A stretch of DNA of 64,000 nucleotides from Variovorax sp. OV329 (lineage in GTDB: Bacteria > Pseudomonadota > Gammaproteobacteria > Burkholderiales > Burkholderiaceae_C): the NCBI RefSeq assembly GCF_900114785.1, contig NZ_FOUG01000009.1, forward strand, positions 1-64,000, written 5' to 3'. The notes below the pieces were generated by a model that worked only from the letters and a program-made list of their open reading frames with translations, made no database searches and was not told the origin of the DNA. Positions 53,445-62,744 of the stretch are shown here, in pieces (position 1 is the first letter of the stretch; every line of letters begins with the position of its first letter). A program made the translations under genes and the position numbers.

Positions 53445-55115
53445 TCAGTCGTCTACGCACGAACCTTCTTCGGGGACCAGGCAGTTGGGCAGGTCCGCGC
53501 CCACTGCGGCGCCGCGCGTCCGCACGGTGCTCGCCTGCGCCGCCGCCACCGGCAGGCCGCGCGGCAGCAGGATCCACAGCTGGCCGCGCTCCTTCATGCG
53601 CCGCGCCTGCGTTGCGGCCTGCTGGCCGTTGCCGAAGAAATAGTCGGCCCGCACCGCGCCGCGGATGGCGCCGCCCGTGTCCTGTGCCACTGTCAGGCGC
53701 TGCAGCGGCGTGCCGGTGCCGGGCTGGCGGGTGGAGACGTACACCGGGTAGCCCAGCGGCGTGCTGCGCGGGTCGACCGCGATCGAGCGGCCGGGCTGCA
53801 GCGGCACGCCGAAGGCACCCACGGGTCCGCCGGCATCCGAGGGCGCTTCCTTGAAGAACACGTAGCTGGGGTCCTTGATGCCGGTGCCGGTGACGGCCCC
53901 CGTCGGCTTGCGGCCGGGCACCACCACCGCGCCGCTGTTCTCGGGCCGGGCCAGTGTGAAGCCACGCACGCGGATGGCGCCCGTGTCCAGCGCATCGTCG
54001 TCGTCGAAGGCATCGTCCGGGTCCAGCTCGACGGCGCCGCCGCGCGTGCGAACCGAGGTCTCGGGCTTGCCCTGCTTGTTCTGCGCGATGGTGGGGCGGA
54101 AAGGCTGGCCGTTCTGCTCCGCATAGGCCACGCGCACCACCTCGCCGTTGGGCAGGCGGATGCGGCCCGAACCCTGGATCTGCATCTCGTACAGCGCGGT
54201 GGCGCTGCTCACGAAGGCCAGCACCTTGGCGTTGGGCGCGCCGCGGGTCTCGATCTCCTCGCGCGTGTAGTAGGGCAGCAGGCGCCGGCCCTCGGTGCGA
54301 AGGCGGATCTTGCGGTCCAGCGTGTCGCGGGTGAGCGTGGAGGTGTCCAGCGCGTACAGGCCCGGCGCGCCCATGTCGCGCGTGGACAGGCCCGCCTGCG
54401 GCACCACCTGCCGCCCCTGCACGCGCGCGGCCACCGTGCCGCCGCCGGGCGGCAGCTTGCGTGCGTCGAGAAAGAGCATGTCCTCCGGCTGGCCGTACAC
54501 CGGGTAGATGTAGGGCGGCGCGTAGTTGCGGTTGCCCTGGATCTCGGGCTCGAAGTAGCCGGTGACCACGCCCTCGGCGCGGCGGTCGTCGTCGCGGATC
54601 TGGTAGGCCGAGAACTCCGTCTCGAAGAAGTTGCGGATGGCGGGGTTGCTCTTCGCGTCCACGCCGCGGGCGCGGTCGCAGACCTGCTTCCATTCGCTGC
54701 CGCGGCCGGTGAGCACCTTGCAACTGCCCAGGAAGGCAGGCCAGGTCTCGGAGAAATCGTCGCGCACCCAGCCGGGCACCGAGTCGAAGCCGACCGAGGT
54801 GTAGGTGGCCAGCTGCGTGGAAAACGTGCGCGACTGTCCCGCGACGCTGCTGCCCGGCGCGGGTGCCGCGCTGCTGCTGCTGTTGGTGGCCGGGCGGGCG
54901 CTGCCGCCCAGCTGGATGGGGGCTGCTGCAGGCGCGGCACCTGGCGCAGGCGCCGATGGCGCCGGCGAAGGCGTGGCGCCCGCCGTGCTCACCACCGGCC
55001 GCGACGAAGAGGAAGACGAGGGCGAAGGCGGTGCCCCCGCACAACCCGCCAGCGCCGCGGCGGCGGCCAGCACAAGCGCGGGTTCGAGGAAGTGATCTCT
55101 GCGGCTGGTGTTCAT
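53445..55115 (-). CDS. mltA: MltA-type lytic transglycosylase lipoprotein
   Basis: A 556-residue lipoprotein: lipobox AALAGC (Cys25), a Ser/Pro-rich linker (~30-95), the MltA domain (FDSVPGWVRDDFSETWPAFLGSC; VTGYFEPEIQGNRNYAPPYIYPVYG), and the 3D domain with catalytic Asp (VAQDTGGAIRGAVRADYFFG). An Asp-rich insert (ELDPDDAFDDDDALD) interrupts the region before the 3D domain. It cleaves peptidoglycan glycan strands, likely opening a passage for the T6SS trans-envelope complex. It lies in the kinase-to-caspase part of the T6SS operon. Confidence 0.9.
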   Translation of the reverse strand: MNTSRRDHFLEPALVLAAAAALAGCAGAPPSPSSSSSSRPVVSTAGATPSPAPSAPAPGAAPAAAPIQLGGSARPATNSSSSAAPAPGSSVAGQSRTFSTQLATYTSVGFDSVPGWVRDDFSETWPAFLGSCKVLTGRGSEWKQVCDRARGVDAKSNPAIRNFFETEFSAYQIRDDDRRAEGVVTGYFEPEIQGNRNYAPPYIYPVYGQPEDMLFLDARKLPPGGGTVAARVQGRQVVPQAGLSTRDMGAPGLYALDTSTLTRDTLDRKIRLRTEGRRLLPYYTREEIETRGAPNAKVLAFVSSATALYEMQIQGSGRIRLPNGEVVRVAYAEQNGQPFRPTIAQNKQGKPETSVRTRGGAVELDPDDAFDDDDALDTGAIRVRGFTLARPENSGAVVVPGRKPTGAVTGTGIKDPSYVFFKEAPSDAGGPVGAFGVPLQPGRSIAVDPRSTPLGYPVYVSTRQPGTGTPLQRLTVAQDTGGAIRGAVRADYFFGNGQQAATQARRMKERGQLWILLPRGLPVAAAQASTVRTRGAAVGADLPNCLVPEEGSCVDD

Positions 55116-55182
55116 GACTGGCTCCTGGGCGAGAGGCAAGCAGGCGGTGCGGGGCGCGCGGGGTGCCTCAGCAAGCAAACGA

Positions 55183-57075
55183 TCACTTCTCGACGATTCT
55201 GAATAGCCCGACGCCATAGGCATCCTGGCAGGGGGTGTCGGGCGGGCACTGCGGCCGCCCGAGCAATGGCGCGGGCCCGGTGCCCCGCGCGGCCTCCAGC
55301 GCGGCCAGCGCCGGCAGCGGGAACTGCGGGAACACGCCGTCGTTCTGCATGCCGGTGCTGGCGAAGTCGCGCTCGTGTTCGCTCACCAGCACCGCGAACT
55401 CGTTGCGGCCCGGCGGCCCGCCGGAGTCCATGGGCCAGGCCGGGCGCGGCAGCGACAGCGTCTCGTTGGCGTTGATGCGGTTGCGCTTGTCCAGCAGGTT
55501 GGGAAAGAGCAGGAACATCTCGTTGCCCGACGAGAGCAGGAACACGTAGACGAAGCCCGCCTTGCTGCTGCGCACGTCGAAGGCCAGCCTGTCCTTGCCG
55601 ATCTGCACCTCGGCCTTGCGCGGCGTGCCGCTCACGCTGAAGCCCGGCGTGGCGCCGCGCTGCAGTGCCTGCAGCGATTCGAGCGGTGTCACGGGCTTGA
55701 GGGTGGGCGCACCGGTGTTCGCTGCGGGCGTGACGGCAGCGCTCGCGGCCGGCTCGGTGCTGGCCGATGCCGATGCCGCGGCCGGCGGTGCGGCTGTCAC
55801 GGCAGGTGCCGGCTCGACCTTGGCCACTGGCGCGAGGTCGCTCTTGCCCTGCTTCGACCACCACCAGCCTCCGCCCGCCAGCAGGGCCAGCAGCACGACA
55901 CCGGCCAGCGCCAGCGAGCGGCCCTTGCCAGCGTTGCCACCATGGCCACTGTTGCCCGCGACCGTGCGGCCTGCCGAAGTCTTCGCGCCGCCCCCCGCGA
56001 CGGGCAGGATCACCGTGCGATCGTCGTCCCGCATCACGGTGCGCTGCGCGGTCGCGGCGGCCGCATCGCCCAGCCCCAGCAGCGCACGCAGTTCGGCCAT
56101 GGACTGCGGCCGCGAATCCGGCCGCACGCCCAGGCCGGCATCCACCGCCGACAGCAGCCGCGCGCTGTAGCGCCCGGCCAGTTGCGCGTCGCCAGCCAGT
56201 GGCACATAGCTGTCGTTCAGCAGGCGCGCCACCGACGGCGGTGGTGGGCGGCCGGTGATGGCCACGTGCATCACCGCGGCCAGCGCATACACGTCGGTCC
56301 AGGCGCCCTGCGACATGTCGGGCATTTCGGCGTACTGCTCCACCGGCGCATAGCCGGGCTTGAGGATGACGGTGATGGCCTGCGTCTTGTCGGTGATCAC
56401 GCGGCGCGCCGCGCCGAAATCCAGCAGCACCGGCCGGCCCGAGTCTTCCAGCAGGATGATGTTGTCGGGCGCGATGTCGCGGTGGTAGCAGTTGGCGGCG
56501 TGCATCACCGCCAGCGCCTGCGTCACGCCGTCGAGGATGTCCATCAGCCAGGCTTCGTCCGCGCCGCCCTTGCTGCCGAGCGCCTGGCGCAGCGTCTGGC
56601 CGCGGTAGAAAGGCATGGCCATGTAGGCGGTGCCCTTCTCCTGCCAGAAGCGCAGCACCTTGAGCAGCGAGGGATGGTCGAACTGCGCCAGCAGACGCGC
56701 CTCGTTGATGAAGCTGCGCAGACCCAGCTCGAAGGTCTCGCGGGTGCGCTCGGACAGCGGCGCGACGGTTCCGTCGAAAGCGCGGGTGGACAGCGATACC
56801 GGCAGGTATTCCTTCACCGCCACCACGCGCTCCAGGTCGGTGTCCCAGGCCTCGTAGACCACGCCGAAGCCGCCCTGGCCCACTACGCGGGTCAACTCGA
56901 ACTCGGCCAGCCGGCTGCCCAGGGGCAGCAGGCCCGCCTCGGCCTTTTCGCGCTCGACGCCCGCGCCGGGCCGTGAGCTGGGGCCACCCGAGGCGATGAC
57001 GGTGGCGTCATCGCCTTGCGCTGCGGCGCCGCCGATGACCTGCGTGGGCGCGAGCGGATCGTCGTCGGGCGTCAT
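55183..57075 (-). CDS. ppkA: T6SS Ser/Thr kinase (PpkA-like) with periplasmic DUF4384 domain
   Basis: A 630-residue transmembrane kinase. Its features are GQGGFG (66-71), catalytic Lys88, HRD (198-200) in YHRDIAPDN, DFG (219-221), one TM at ~387-406, an Ala/Pro linker, and a C-terminal DUF4384 domain (~500-600; GYVY-type strand GFVYVFLLSS, LFPNLLDKRNRI, LPRPAW). Candidate autophosphorylation sites with the same T-V-I context occur at Thr25 and Thr354. The start at 57075 has GAGG upstream. It is expected to phosphorylate T6SS proteins read by TagH and reversed by the PP2C phosphatase. Confidence 0.93.
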   Translation of the reverse strand: MTPDDDPLAPTQVIGGAAAQGDDATVIASGGPSSRPGAGVEREKAEAGLLPLGSRLAEFELTRVVGQGGFGVVYEAWDTDLERVVAVKEYLPVSLSTRAFDGTVAPLSERTRETFELGLRSFINEARLLAQFDHPSLLKVLRFWQEKGTAYMAMPFYRGQTLRQALGSKGGADEAWLMDILDGVTQALAVMHAANCYHRDIAPDNIILLEDSGRPVLLDFGAARRVITDKTQAITVILKPGYAPVEQYAEMPDMSQGAWTDVYALAAVMHVAITGRPPPPSVARLLNDSYVPLAGDAQLAGRYSARLLSAVDAGLGVRPDSRPQSMAELRALLGLGDAAAATAQRTVMRDDDRTVILPVAGGGAKTSAGRTVAGNSGHGGNAGKGRSLALAGVVLLALLAGGGWWWSKQGKSDLAPVAKVEPAPAVTAAPPAAASASASTEPAASAAVTPAANTGAPTLKPVTPLESLQALQRGATPGFSVSGTPRKAEVQIGKDRLAFDVRSSKAGFVYVFLLSSGNEMFLLFPNLLDKRNRINANETLSLPRPAWPMDSGGPPGRNEFAVLVSEHERDFASTGMQNDGVFPQFPLPALAALEAARGTGPAPLLGRPQCPPDTPCQDAYGVGLFRIVEK

Positions 57076-57136
57076 CGCAACACCTCTGCGCGCCACGCGG
57101 CCGCGCTGGTCCGCGCGCATCCGGGTGCTCGCGGGC

Positions 57137-57817
57137 TCATGGCAACTCCTCCGAGGACGTCGCGCCGGCCCAGAAGCCGAAGAGCGCATCGAACTGCTCG
57201 TCCTGCGGCAGGCCGTGTGCAACCATGCCCTGCCCGCCTTCGGCCTCGGGGTCGGTGAACCACAGCGAGAAGCCCATCTCCGGCAGCGCCAGCATCGCGG
57301 TCTCGCTGGGATCGGGCGGACCGTCCTCCTCGCCCAGCGATGCCTGCGGCTCCGGCGAGGGCTGGCCGAAGGCCTTGAACAGCAGCGCGTCGAAGCGCAC
57401 CGCGTCCAGGTCCTGCTCCAGCCCGTCGATGGCGGCCTGCGCGGCCTGCCGCAGCCACAGCTGTGCGCGCGCCAGCACCTGGCCGTGGATCTCGGTCGGC
57501 GCCCAGTCCAGCGGCACCGCCACGGTGAAAGGAAAGTAGCGGCCCACCGAATCCACCGAGGGCATGATCACGCCGATCCAGGCCGAGTCGCCGATCACGT
57601 CGTCGCCCAAGAGGAAGCACCACAGCGGCGCCTGCAGGTAGCGCTCGGTCCAGTTCTCGTGCCGCGCGCGCAGCTGCGCGAGGCCGGCCTGCAGCCAGCG
57701 GTCCCAGGCATGGCGGAACTCGTCGGGCAGGCGCCGATGCGCGAAGTCGCCCATGCCGGGGAGCTTGCCGTACCAGCCGGGCAGCGAGTCTTCGACGTCC
57801 GTGGCGCTGGTGCTCAC
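57137..57817 (-). CDS. tagF: T6SS-associated protein TagF
   Basis: A 226-residue DUF2094/TagF protein: PGWYGKLPGMGDFAHRRLP at the N-terminus, APLWCFLLGDDV, and DSVGRYFPFTVAVPL. TagF acts as a post-translational repressor of T6SS firing in systems studied, by binding Fha. The GTG at 57817 overlaps the tssM stop by four bases (GTGA). Confidence 0.93.
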   Translation of the reverse strand: MSTSATDVEDSLPGWYGKLPGMGDFAHRRLPDEFRHAWDRWLQAGLAQLRARHENWTERYLQAPLWCFLLGDDVIGDSAWIGVIMPSVDSVGRYFPFTVAVPLDWAPTEIHGQVLARAQLWLRQAAQAAIDGLEQDLDAVRFDALLFKAFGQPSPEPQASLGEEDGPPDPSETAMLALPEMGFSLWFTDPEAEGGQGMVAHGLPQDEQFDALFGFWAGATSSEELP

Positions 57818-60800
57818 AGTCCCTCCGGGCAGGCGAATTCCTGCAGCTCTTTCAGGCGGATCGGATGCTGCACGCTGTTGGTCGTGACCTCGAAGCGTGC
57901 GCGGCGCGCACCCACCTGGAAGGTGATGAAGAATTTCTCGGGCGCATCGCCGGCTTCGAGCTGGCCTTCGTCCAGCACGCGGAACAGCGCCCAGGGCCCG
58001 TCGGCCGTGCTGCCCGAGGGGCCGCTGGCTGAAGGCGGGCTCACCTGCAGCCGCACCTGGTTGCTGCCCTTGGGGCCGGGCCATTGCACCGCCATCGGCA
58101 CCACCGGGCCGTGCGAGTACTTCACCAGCTGCCCGTCCACGTCGAGGATGAACTGCGAGATGCTCGCGTCCATCTCTACAGGCCTGAAGTCCAGCCGCAT
58201 GGCCGGGCCACGGCCGCCGCCGCGGAAGAAGATGTCCTTGATGCGCGCCGCGCGCTCGAACTGCACCAGCGCTTGCGTGGTGATGGCGGGCCGCTCGGCC
58301 ACCGGCTTGTATTTCCACGGGCGGGTGCTGGTGTCCACCAGCGCGGCCAGGCGCTTCTGGAAGAACTCGTCCATCAGCCCGCCGGGGCCGAAGAACTGGC
58401 CGAAGTCCTCGGGCAGCACGTCGCGCTTGGAGGCCATCACGAAGGGATAGCGGCCCGCGATGGCGCGCTGGCAGAACTCGGTGACGGGCTTGAGGTCCAG
58501 ATTGAGGTTGCCGCGCTCGGCCACGCTGGCCTGCGCCGCGCCGGCCTGGCTGAGGTTCTCGACCATGGAGCGCACCGGCTCGGGCAGGCGGCCCGCGTCG
58601 GACTTGAGCTTGCCCGCCACGTCGCCGGGCGGCGGCGAGGAGCGCGACTTCACCGCCGTGTCCACCGCAGTGAGGTAGACGTAGACCTCGTTGAAGAGCT
58701 TGAGCGCATCGTCCAGCGGCGCCGGCGCGCCGGGCGCGGGCGCGTTCACCAGCCGCCGAAGCGGCTCGAAGCGGTCGTCCACGATGCTCTCGATGCGCTT
58801 GCCCGGCGCCACCGTCAGCGCATTGGCATTGCCGGTGCCGGTGACGCTGCCCAGCAGTTCCTCCAGCCCCTTGCGCGTGTTGCGCACGGTGTCGGTGGCC
58901 TTGCTCACCACGTCCTTGCCCTCGGGCGGGATCAGCGTGGTCTCCTTCACCGCGGCGCGCAGGAACAAGGCCAGCGGCGAGGCGGCGCCCGAGAGGATGC
59001 GCGCCATCTCGATGTTCTTGTCCAGCCCCTGCACGCGCATCAGCCGCACGTCGCCCAGCAGTGCCTCCCACTGCTTGACGTACTCCTGCAGGTACAGGCG
59101 CCGCACGCGGTCGGTGAGCGCGTCCATGGTCGCCACGTCCTTCAGGCGGTCGCCCAGGTTGCGGTCCTGGCCCAGCACCCACGGGTCTTCCTGTGCGAGC
59201 AGCGCCGTCACCACCACCACCTCGCGCTGGAAGCGCTTGTGGTAGCCGTCGTAGGTGAACAGACCGGGAATGCCCTCGGTCAGCGGCTTGCCGCTGACCC
59301 GCTCGAACACCAGCGGGCCCGAGGGGCCGGCGGCGTTGGCCACGGTGAAGGGCGGGACGTCCTTGCCCACGTTCTGTCGCTTGAGGCGGCTGAACACGCG
59401 CTGCTCCAGCGGATAGCTCGCCAAGAGGGCGCGCACGCTGCGCACCAGGTTCTCGTCCATCTTCATGGTCACGCGCGGCGGGCCCTGGGCGATGAGCACG
59501 TCCAGCTGCTCTTCCAGCAATCCCCGCTTGTCCTCGGGCACGCCGCGGTCCAGCGTGCGGGCCCAGTCCAGCGTGATCCAGGCTTTCAGCGCATCGGCAT
59601 CGAAATGCTCGGGCTGGTTGAGCATCAGGTAGGTCTTGAGCGCCTCGTAGGTGTATTCGAGGTTGTCCTTCTGCGCGGTGCGCAGCTGGTCCTCGATGCG
59701 CTTGGCCACCTGCGGCAGGAAGGCCTCGTTCAGCGCACGCTGGTGGGCCAGCATGGCCGCGGCGTCGAGCTTGTCGCCCTGGTAGAGGCCCAGCGTCATC
59801 GCCAGCGGCGGGTCACCTTCGTCGTTCTTGGGCGTGCGCCAGATGTTGCGCAGGCCCGCGAGGATGGGCGCCACGTCCACCAGCTGCGTGCTGCGCGAGT
59901 TGAGCGCGCCCAGCGTCTCCTTGGCCGGCGCGGTGCGCGCCTCCACCGACTTGAGGTAGTCCAGGTTGCGCCAGGCGCTCCAGCCCCAGGCCGCGAGCAG
60001 CGCGCAGGTCAGCAGCAGCATGCCCGTCACCGCGGCGAAGCGCAGCGCATGGCGGCGGCGCTCCAGCTTGACGTCGGCGCCGGCCAGGCGCTGCTCGGGG
60101 AACACCACCTCGCGCAGCAGCTTCGTGAGGAAGTAGCTGCGGCCGGTGCCCCGCTGCGCAGGCAGCATCGCGCGCTCCAGGCCGAAGCTGCGGGCCATGC
60201 TGCCCATCACGCGGTCGATGGGGCTGCCTTCCTGCGTGCCGCTGGTGAAGTACACGCCCCGCACCCACGGCGGCTGCGCGAAGCGCGAGCCGGTGAAGAC
60301 CTGCTCGAGCACGTCGGCCACCAGCGGACCGATGGCGCCGAACTGCGCCGGGAAGCCGAAGATGGCGGCGCGCCGCCCGCCGTCGGTCTCGCGCTGCATG
60401 CGGGCGACAAGCCCGTCGTTCAGGCGCTGGTGAAGCAGCGCGAACTCGCGCCCGAAGGCGCCGGCGACGCCCTCCTGCGCCACCTTGGCGCCCTCTTCCA
60501 TCGGCAGCGTGAAGCCGAAGACCTGCGCGCGCTGCTCCTTGCCCAGGTCCTCGAAGTAGTCGGTGAAGCCGTAGAGCAGGTCGGCCTTGGTGACCAGCAC
60601 GTACACCGGCAGCCGCGTGGCCAGCTTCTCGTCCAGCTCCTGCAGGCGCGCGCGGATGGAGGCGGCCAGCGTGGCCCGCGCCTCGGGGCCCTGCGTGAGC
60701 AGGTCGCCCACGCTGATGCTGAGGAACACGCCGTTGAGCGGGCGGCGCGGCCGCACCTTCTTGAGCAGGCCCAGGAAGGCATCCCAGGCGCCCTTGTCCT

Positions 60801-61416
60801 CGCTCTGGTGGCTGTCCTGCGTCGTGTAGCGGCCGGCGGTGTCGATGAGCACCGCGTCGTCGGTGAACCACCAGTCGCAGTTGCGCGTGCCGCCCACGCC
60901 GCGGATGGCGCCGGGGCCGAACTTCTCGGCCAGCGGGAAGGAGAGGCCCGAGTTCACCAGCGCTGTCGTCTTGCCTGCGCCGGGCGCGCCGATGAAAACG
61001 TACCAGGGCAGGTCGTACAGATAGTTGCCGCCCGAGAGCGACAGCCAGTCGCGCCATCCCGGCTTCTTGCCGGCCGCCGAGAGGCGCATCTGCTTGAGCG
61101 TGGCCACCGCCTCGGTGAAGCGCGTGTCCAGCACCTTCTGCTCGGCGCTCTCCGGCACCGAGGCGGGCCGCGCGGCAGGCGCCTGCATCAGCGTGTCGTT
61201 GAGCTGCCTGCTGGCCTTGCGCGTGCGCAGCCGCCGCCAGATGGCGCGGCCCACGACGAGCAGCACGATCAGGCCGATGAGCACCGCGCGCACCGTCTCG
61301 CTGGCCAGCGGCGCGAGTTCGCCGATCTTGACCAGCGGACCCACCCACCAGATCACGATGCCCAGCGCCAGCAGCGCCAGCGCGACGAGCAGGAAGACGA
61401 TGAGCTTGCGGATCAT
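57814..61416 (-). CDS. tssM: T6SS inner-membrane protein TssM (IcmF)
   Basis: A 1,200-residue protein with two N-terminal TM helices (~5-25 and ~42-58), a cytoplasmic NTPase-like domain with Walker A GAPGAGKT (143-150) and LIDTAGRYTTQ, a third TM (~418-438), and a large periplasmic region (VERVxG-like FERVSGKPLTEGIPGLFTYDGYH; FFRGGGRGPAMRLDFRP). It is full length, and this is the canonical copy. It bridges TssL and TssJ. Its ATG overlaps the tssL stop by four bases. Confidence 0.96.
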   Translation of the reverse strand: MIRKLIVFLLVALALLALGIVIWWVGPLVKIGELAPLASETVRAVLIGLIVLLVVGRAIWRRLRTRKASRQLNDTLMQAPAARPASVPESAEQKVLDTRFTEAVATLKQMRLSAAGKKPGWRDWLSLSGGNYLYDLPWYVFIGAPGAGKTTALVNSGLSFPLAEKFGPGAIRGVGGTRNCDWWFTDDAVLIDTAGRYTTQDSHQSEDKGAWDAFLGLLKKVRPRRPLNGVFLSISVGDLLTQGPEARATLAASIRARLQELDEKLATRLPVYVLVTKADLLYGFTDYFEDLGKEQRAQVFGFTLPMEEGAKVAQEGVAGAFGREFALLHQRLNDGLVARMQRETDGGRRAAIFGFPAQFGAIGPLVADVLEQVFTGSRFAQPPWVRGVYFTSGTQEGSPIDRVMGSMARSFGLERAMLPAQRGTGRSYFLTKLLREVVFPEQRLAGADVKLERRRHALRFAAVTGMLLLTCALLAAWGWSAWRNLDYLKSVEARTAPAKETLGALNSRSTQLVDVAPILAGLRNIWRTPKNDEGDPPLAMTLGLYQGDKLDAAAMLAHQRALNEAFLPQVAKRIEDQLRTAQKDNLEYTYEALKTYLMLNQPEHFDADALKAWITLDWARTLDRGVPEDKRGLLEEQLDVLIAQGPPRVTMKMDENLVRSVRALLASYPLEQRVFSRLKRQNVGKDVPPFTVANAAGPSGPLVFERVSGKPLTEGIPGLFTYDGYHKRFQREVVVVTALLAQEDPWVLGQDRNLGDRLKDVATMDALTDRVRRLYLQEYVKQWEALLGDVRLMRVQGLDKNIEMARILSGAASPLALFLRAAVKETTLIPPEGKDVVSKATDTVRNTRKGLEELLGSVTGTGNANALTVAPGKRIESIVDDRFEPLRRLVNAPAPGAPAPLDDALKLFNEVYVYLTAVDTAVKSRSSPPPGDVAGKLKSDAGRLPEPVRSMVENLSQAGAAQASVAERGNLNLDLKPVTEFCQRAIAGRYPFVMASKRDVLPEDFGQFFGPGGLMDEFFQKRLAALVDTSTRPWKYKPVAERPAITTQALVQFERAARIKDIFFRGGGRGPAMRLDFRPVEMDASISQFILDVDGQLVKYSHGPVVPMAVQWPGPKGSNQVRLQVSPPSASGPSGSTADGPWALFRVLDEGQLEAGDAPEKFFITFQVGARRARFEVTTNSVQHPIRLKELQEFACPEGL

Positions 61417-62744
61417 CGCTTGCCCTCCGCCAGCTCGGCGGCCACCTTGTCGGGCGGCGCCAGCAGCACGATGTCGACGCGGCGGTTTCGCGCGCGGTTG
61501 GCCGGCGTGTCGTTGGGCGCGACCGGCTCGGCGTCGGCCTTGCCGTCGGCGCGCATGCGGGCCGGCTCCACCTGCGTCGACAGCGCGCCGCGCACCGACT
61601 TGGCCCGCGCGGCCGAGAGGTGCCAATTGGAGGGATAGCGCATCGAGCGGATCGGCACGTTGTCCGAGTGGCCGGTGATGAGCACCTCGCCCTTGACCTC
61701 GGCCAGCGCCTCGCCGATGCGCTTGAGCACCGGCAGCGACTGCGGCATGGGCTCGGCACTGCCGGAAGCGAAGAAGCTGTCGCCGCGCAGGCGCACCGTG
61801 CTGCGGTCGGCCTCGTCGGTGACGGTCACCAGGCCCTGCCTCACCTCGGGCTCCAGGAACTTGGCCAGGCGCGGGGCCTTGGCCGGCACCACCGCCGGCG
61901 GCGCGATGTTGAGCTGCGGCACGCGCAGCGCGGACAGCTGCGCGTAGGTCTCGTCGGAGCGGTTGTTGAGCCACAGCCGCAGCCCGAACCAGGCCAGCGC
62001 CAGCAGCAGCAGGAAGAGCGCGCCCACCACCCACAGCGGCAGCGCGTCGCGCAGCCGCACATTGCCCGCGCCCTGGCCGCGCCAGTGCGGCGACAGCTCG
62101 GCCTCGGCCGGCGGCCGGTCCTTGCCAATGAGGTCGGCCAGGCGCTGGCGCACGCTGTCCAGCTGCGAGCGGCCGTTGTCGATCACGCGGTAGCGGCCCT
62201 CGAAGCCCAGGGCGAGCACGCTGTAGATCAGCTCCAGCAGTTGCCGGTGCGCAGGCACGTCCTGCGCCAGCTTGGCCAGCAGCTGGAACACCTTCTCGCC
62301 GCCCCAGGTCTCGTTGTGGAACTGCACCAGCAGGCTCTGCTTGTTCCATCCGGCCTGCGCGCCCCAGGGCGTGTTGGACACCGCCTCGTCCAGCGCGGTG
62401 CACAGCACGTAGCGCGCGGCCAGCACCGTCTCGTTGCCGATGCCCGCGCGCCGGGCCTGCGCGTCGAACTGGTTCACCGCTTCGGCGGTGGAGGCGCGCA
62501 GCGCCGCCACGTCGCGCGGCTGCACCATGTTGCGCAGCTTGCCGATGAGCACCAGCAGCTTGCCCGCGGCCGACACCAGCGGATTGAGCAGGCCCATCTC
62601 GCCGATGTCCGCGCCCGGTGCATCACCGCCGCCCGCGAAGCCGGTGGGCGGTGGCATCGAGCCGCCGCCGCCACCTCCGCGCGGCTTGGGCTTGATGACG
62701 GTGCGCTCGGACTCGTAGCCGGCGAAGGGGTCCGGTGTGCTCAT
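61413..62744 (-). CDS. tssL: T6SS TssL with C-terminal OmpA-like peptidoglycan-binding domain
   Basis: A 443-residue protein. An N-terminal tail holds ESERTVIKPKPRGG (Thr15) before a Gly-rich linker. The DotU domain (~60-220) includes LLVQFHNETWGGEKVFQLL and LELIYSVLALGFEGRYRV. One TM lies at ~238-262. The C-terminal OmpA domain (~305-435) includes VLITGHSDNVPIRSMRYPSNWHLSAARA and NRARNRRVDIVLL. The Thr15 context matches kinase sites in this locus. It is upstream of tssM, with ATGA coupling. Confidence 0.96.
   Translation of the reverse strand: MSTPDPFAGYESERTVIKPKPRGGGGGGSMPPPTGFAGGGDAPGADIGEMGLLNPLVSAAGKLLVLIGKLRNMVQPRDVAALRASTAEAVNQFDAQARRAGIGNETVLAARYVLCTALDEAVSNTPWGAQAGWNKQSLLVQFHNETWGGEKVFQLLAKLAQDVPAHRQLLELIYSVLALGFEGRYRVIDNGRSQLDSVRQRLADLIGKDRPPAEAELSPHWRGQGAGNVRLRDALPLWVVGALFLLLLALAWFGLRLWLNNRSDETYAQLSALRVPQLNIAPPAVVPAKAPRLAKFLEPEVRQGLVTVTDEADRSTVRLRGDSFFASGSAEPMPQSLPVLKRIGEALAEVKGEVLITGHSDNVPIRSMRYPSNWHLSAARAKSVRGALSTQVEPARMRADGKADAEPVAPNDTPANRARNRRVDIVLLAPPDKVAAELAEGKR

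Noticed and set aside
58084-61638. A 1,184-codon plus-strand open frame opposite tssM.
   Set aside because: tssM on the minus strand is certain. In DNA this GC-rich the antisense frame stays open by codon bias, and the translation is a His/Arg/Ala/Gln-rich string with no domain. The same applies to long antisense frames at 48801-52214, 52800-55202, 41454-43664 and 1185-3242.
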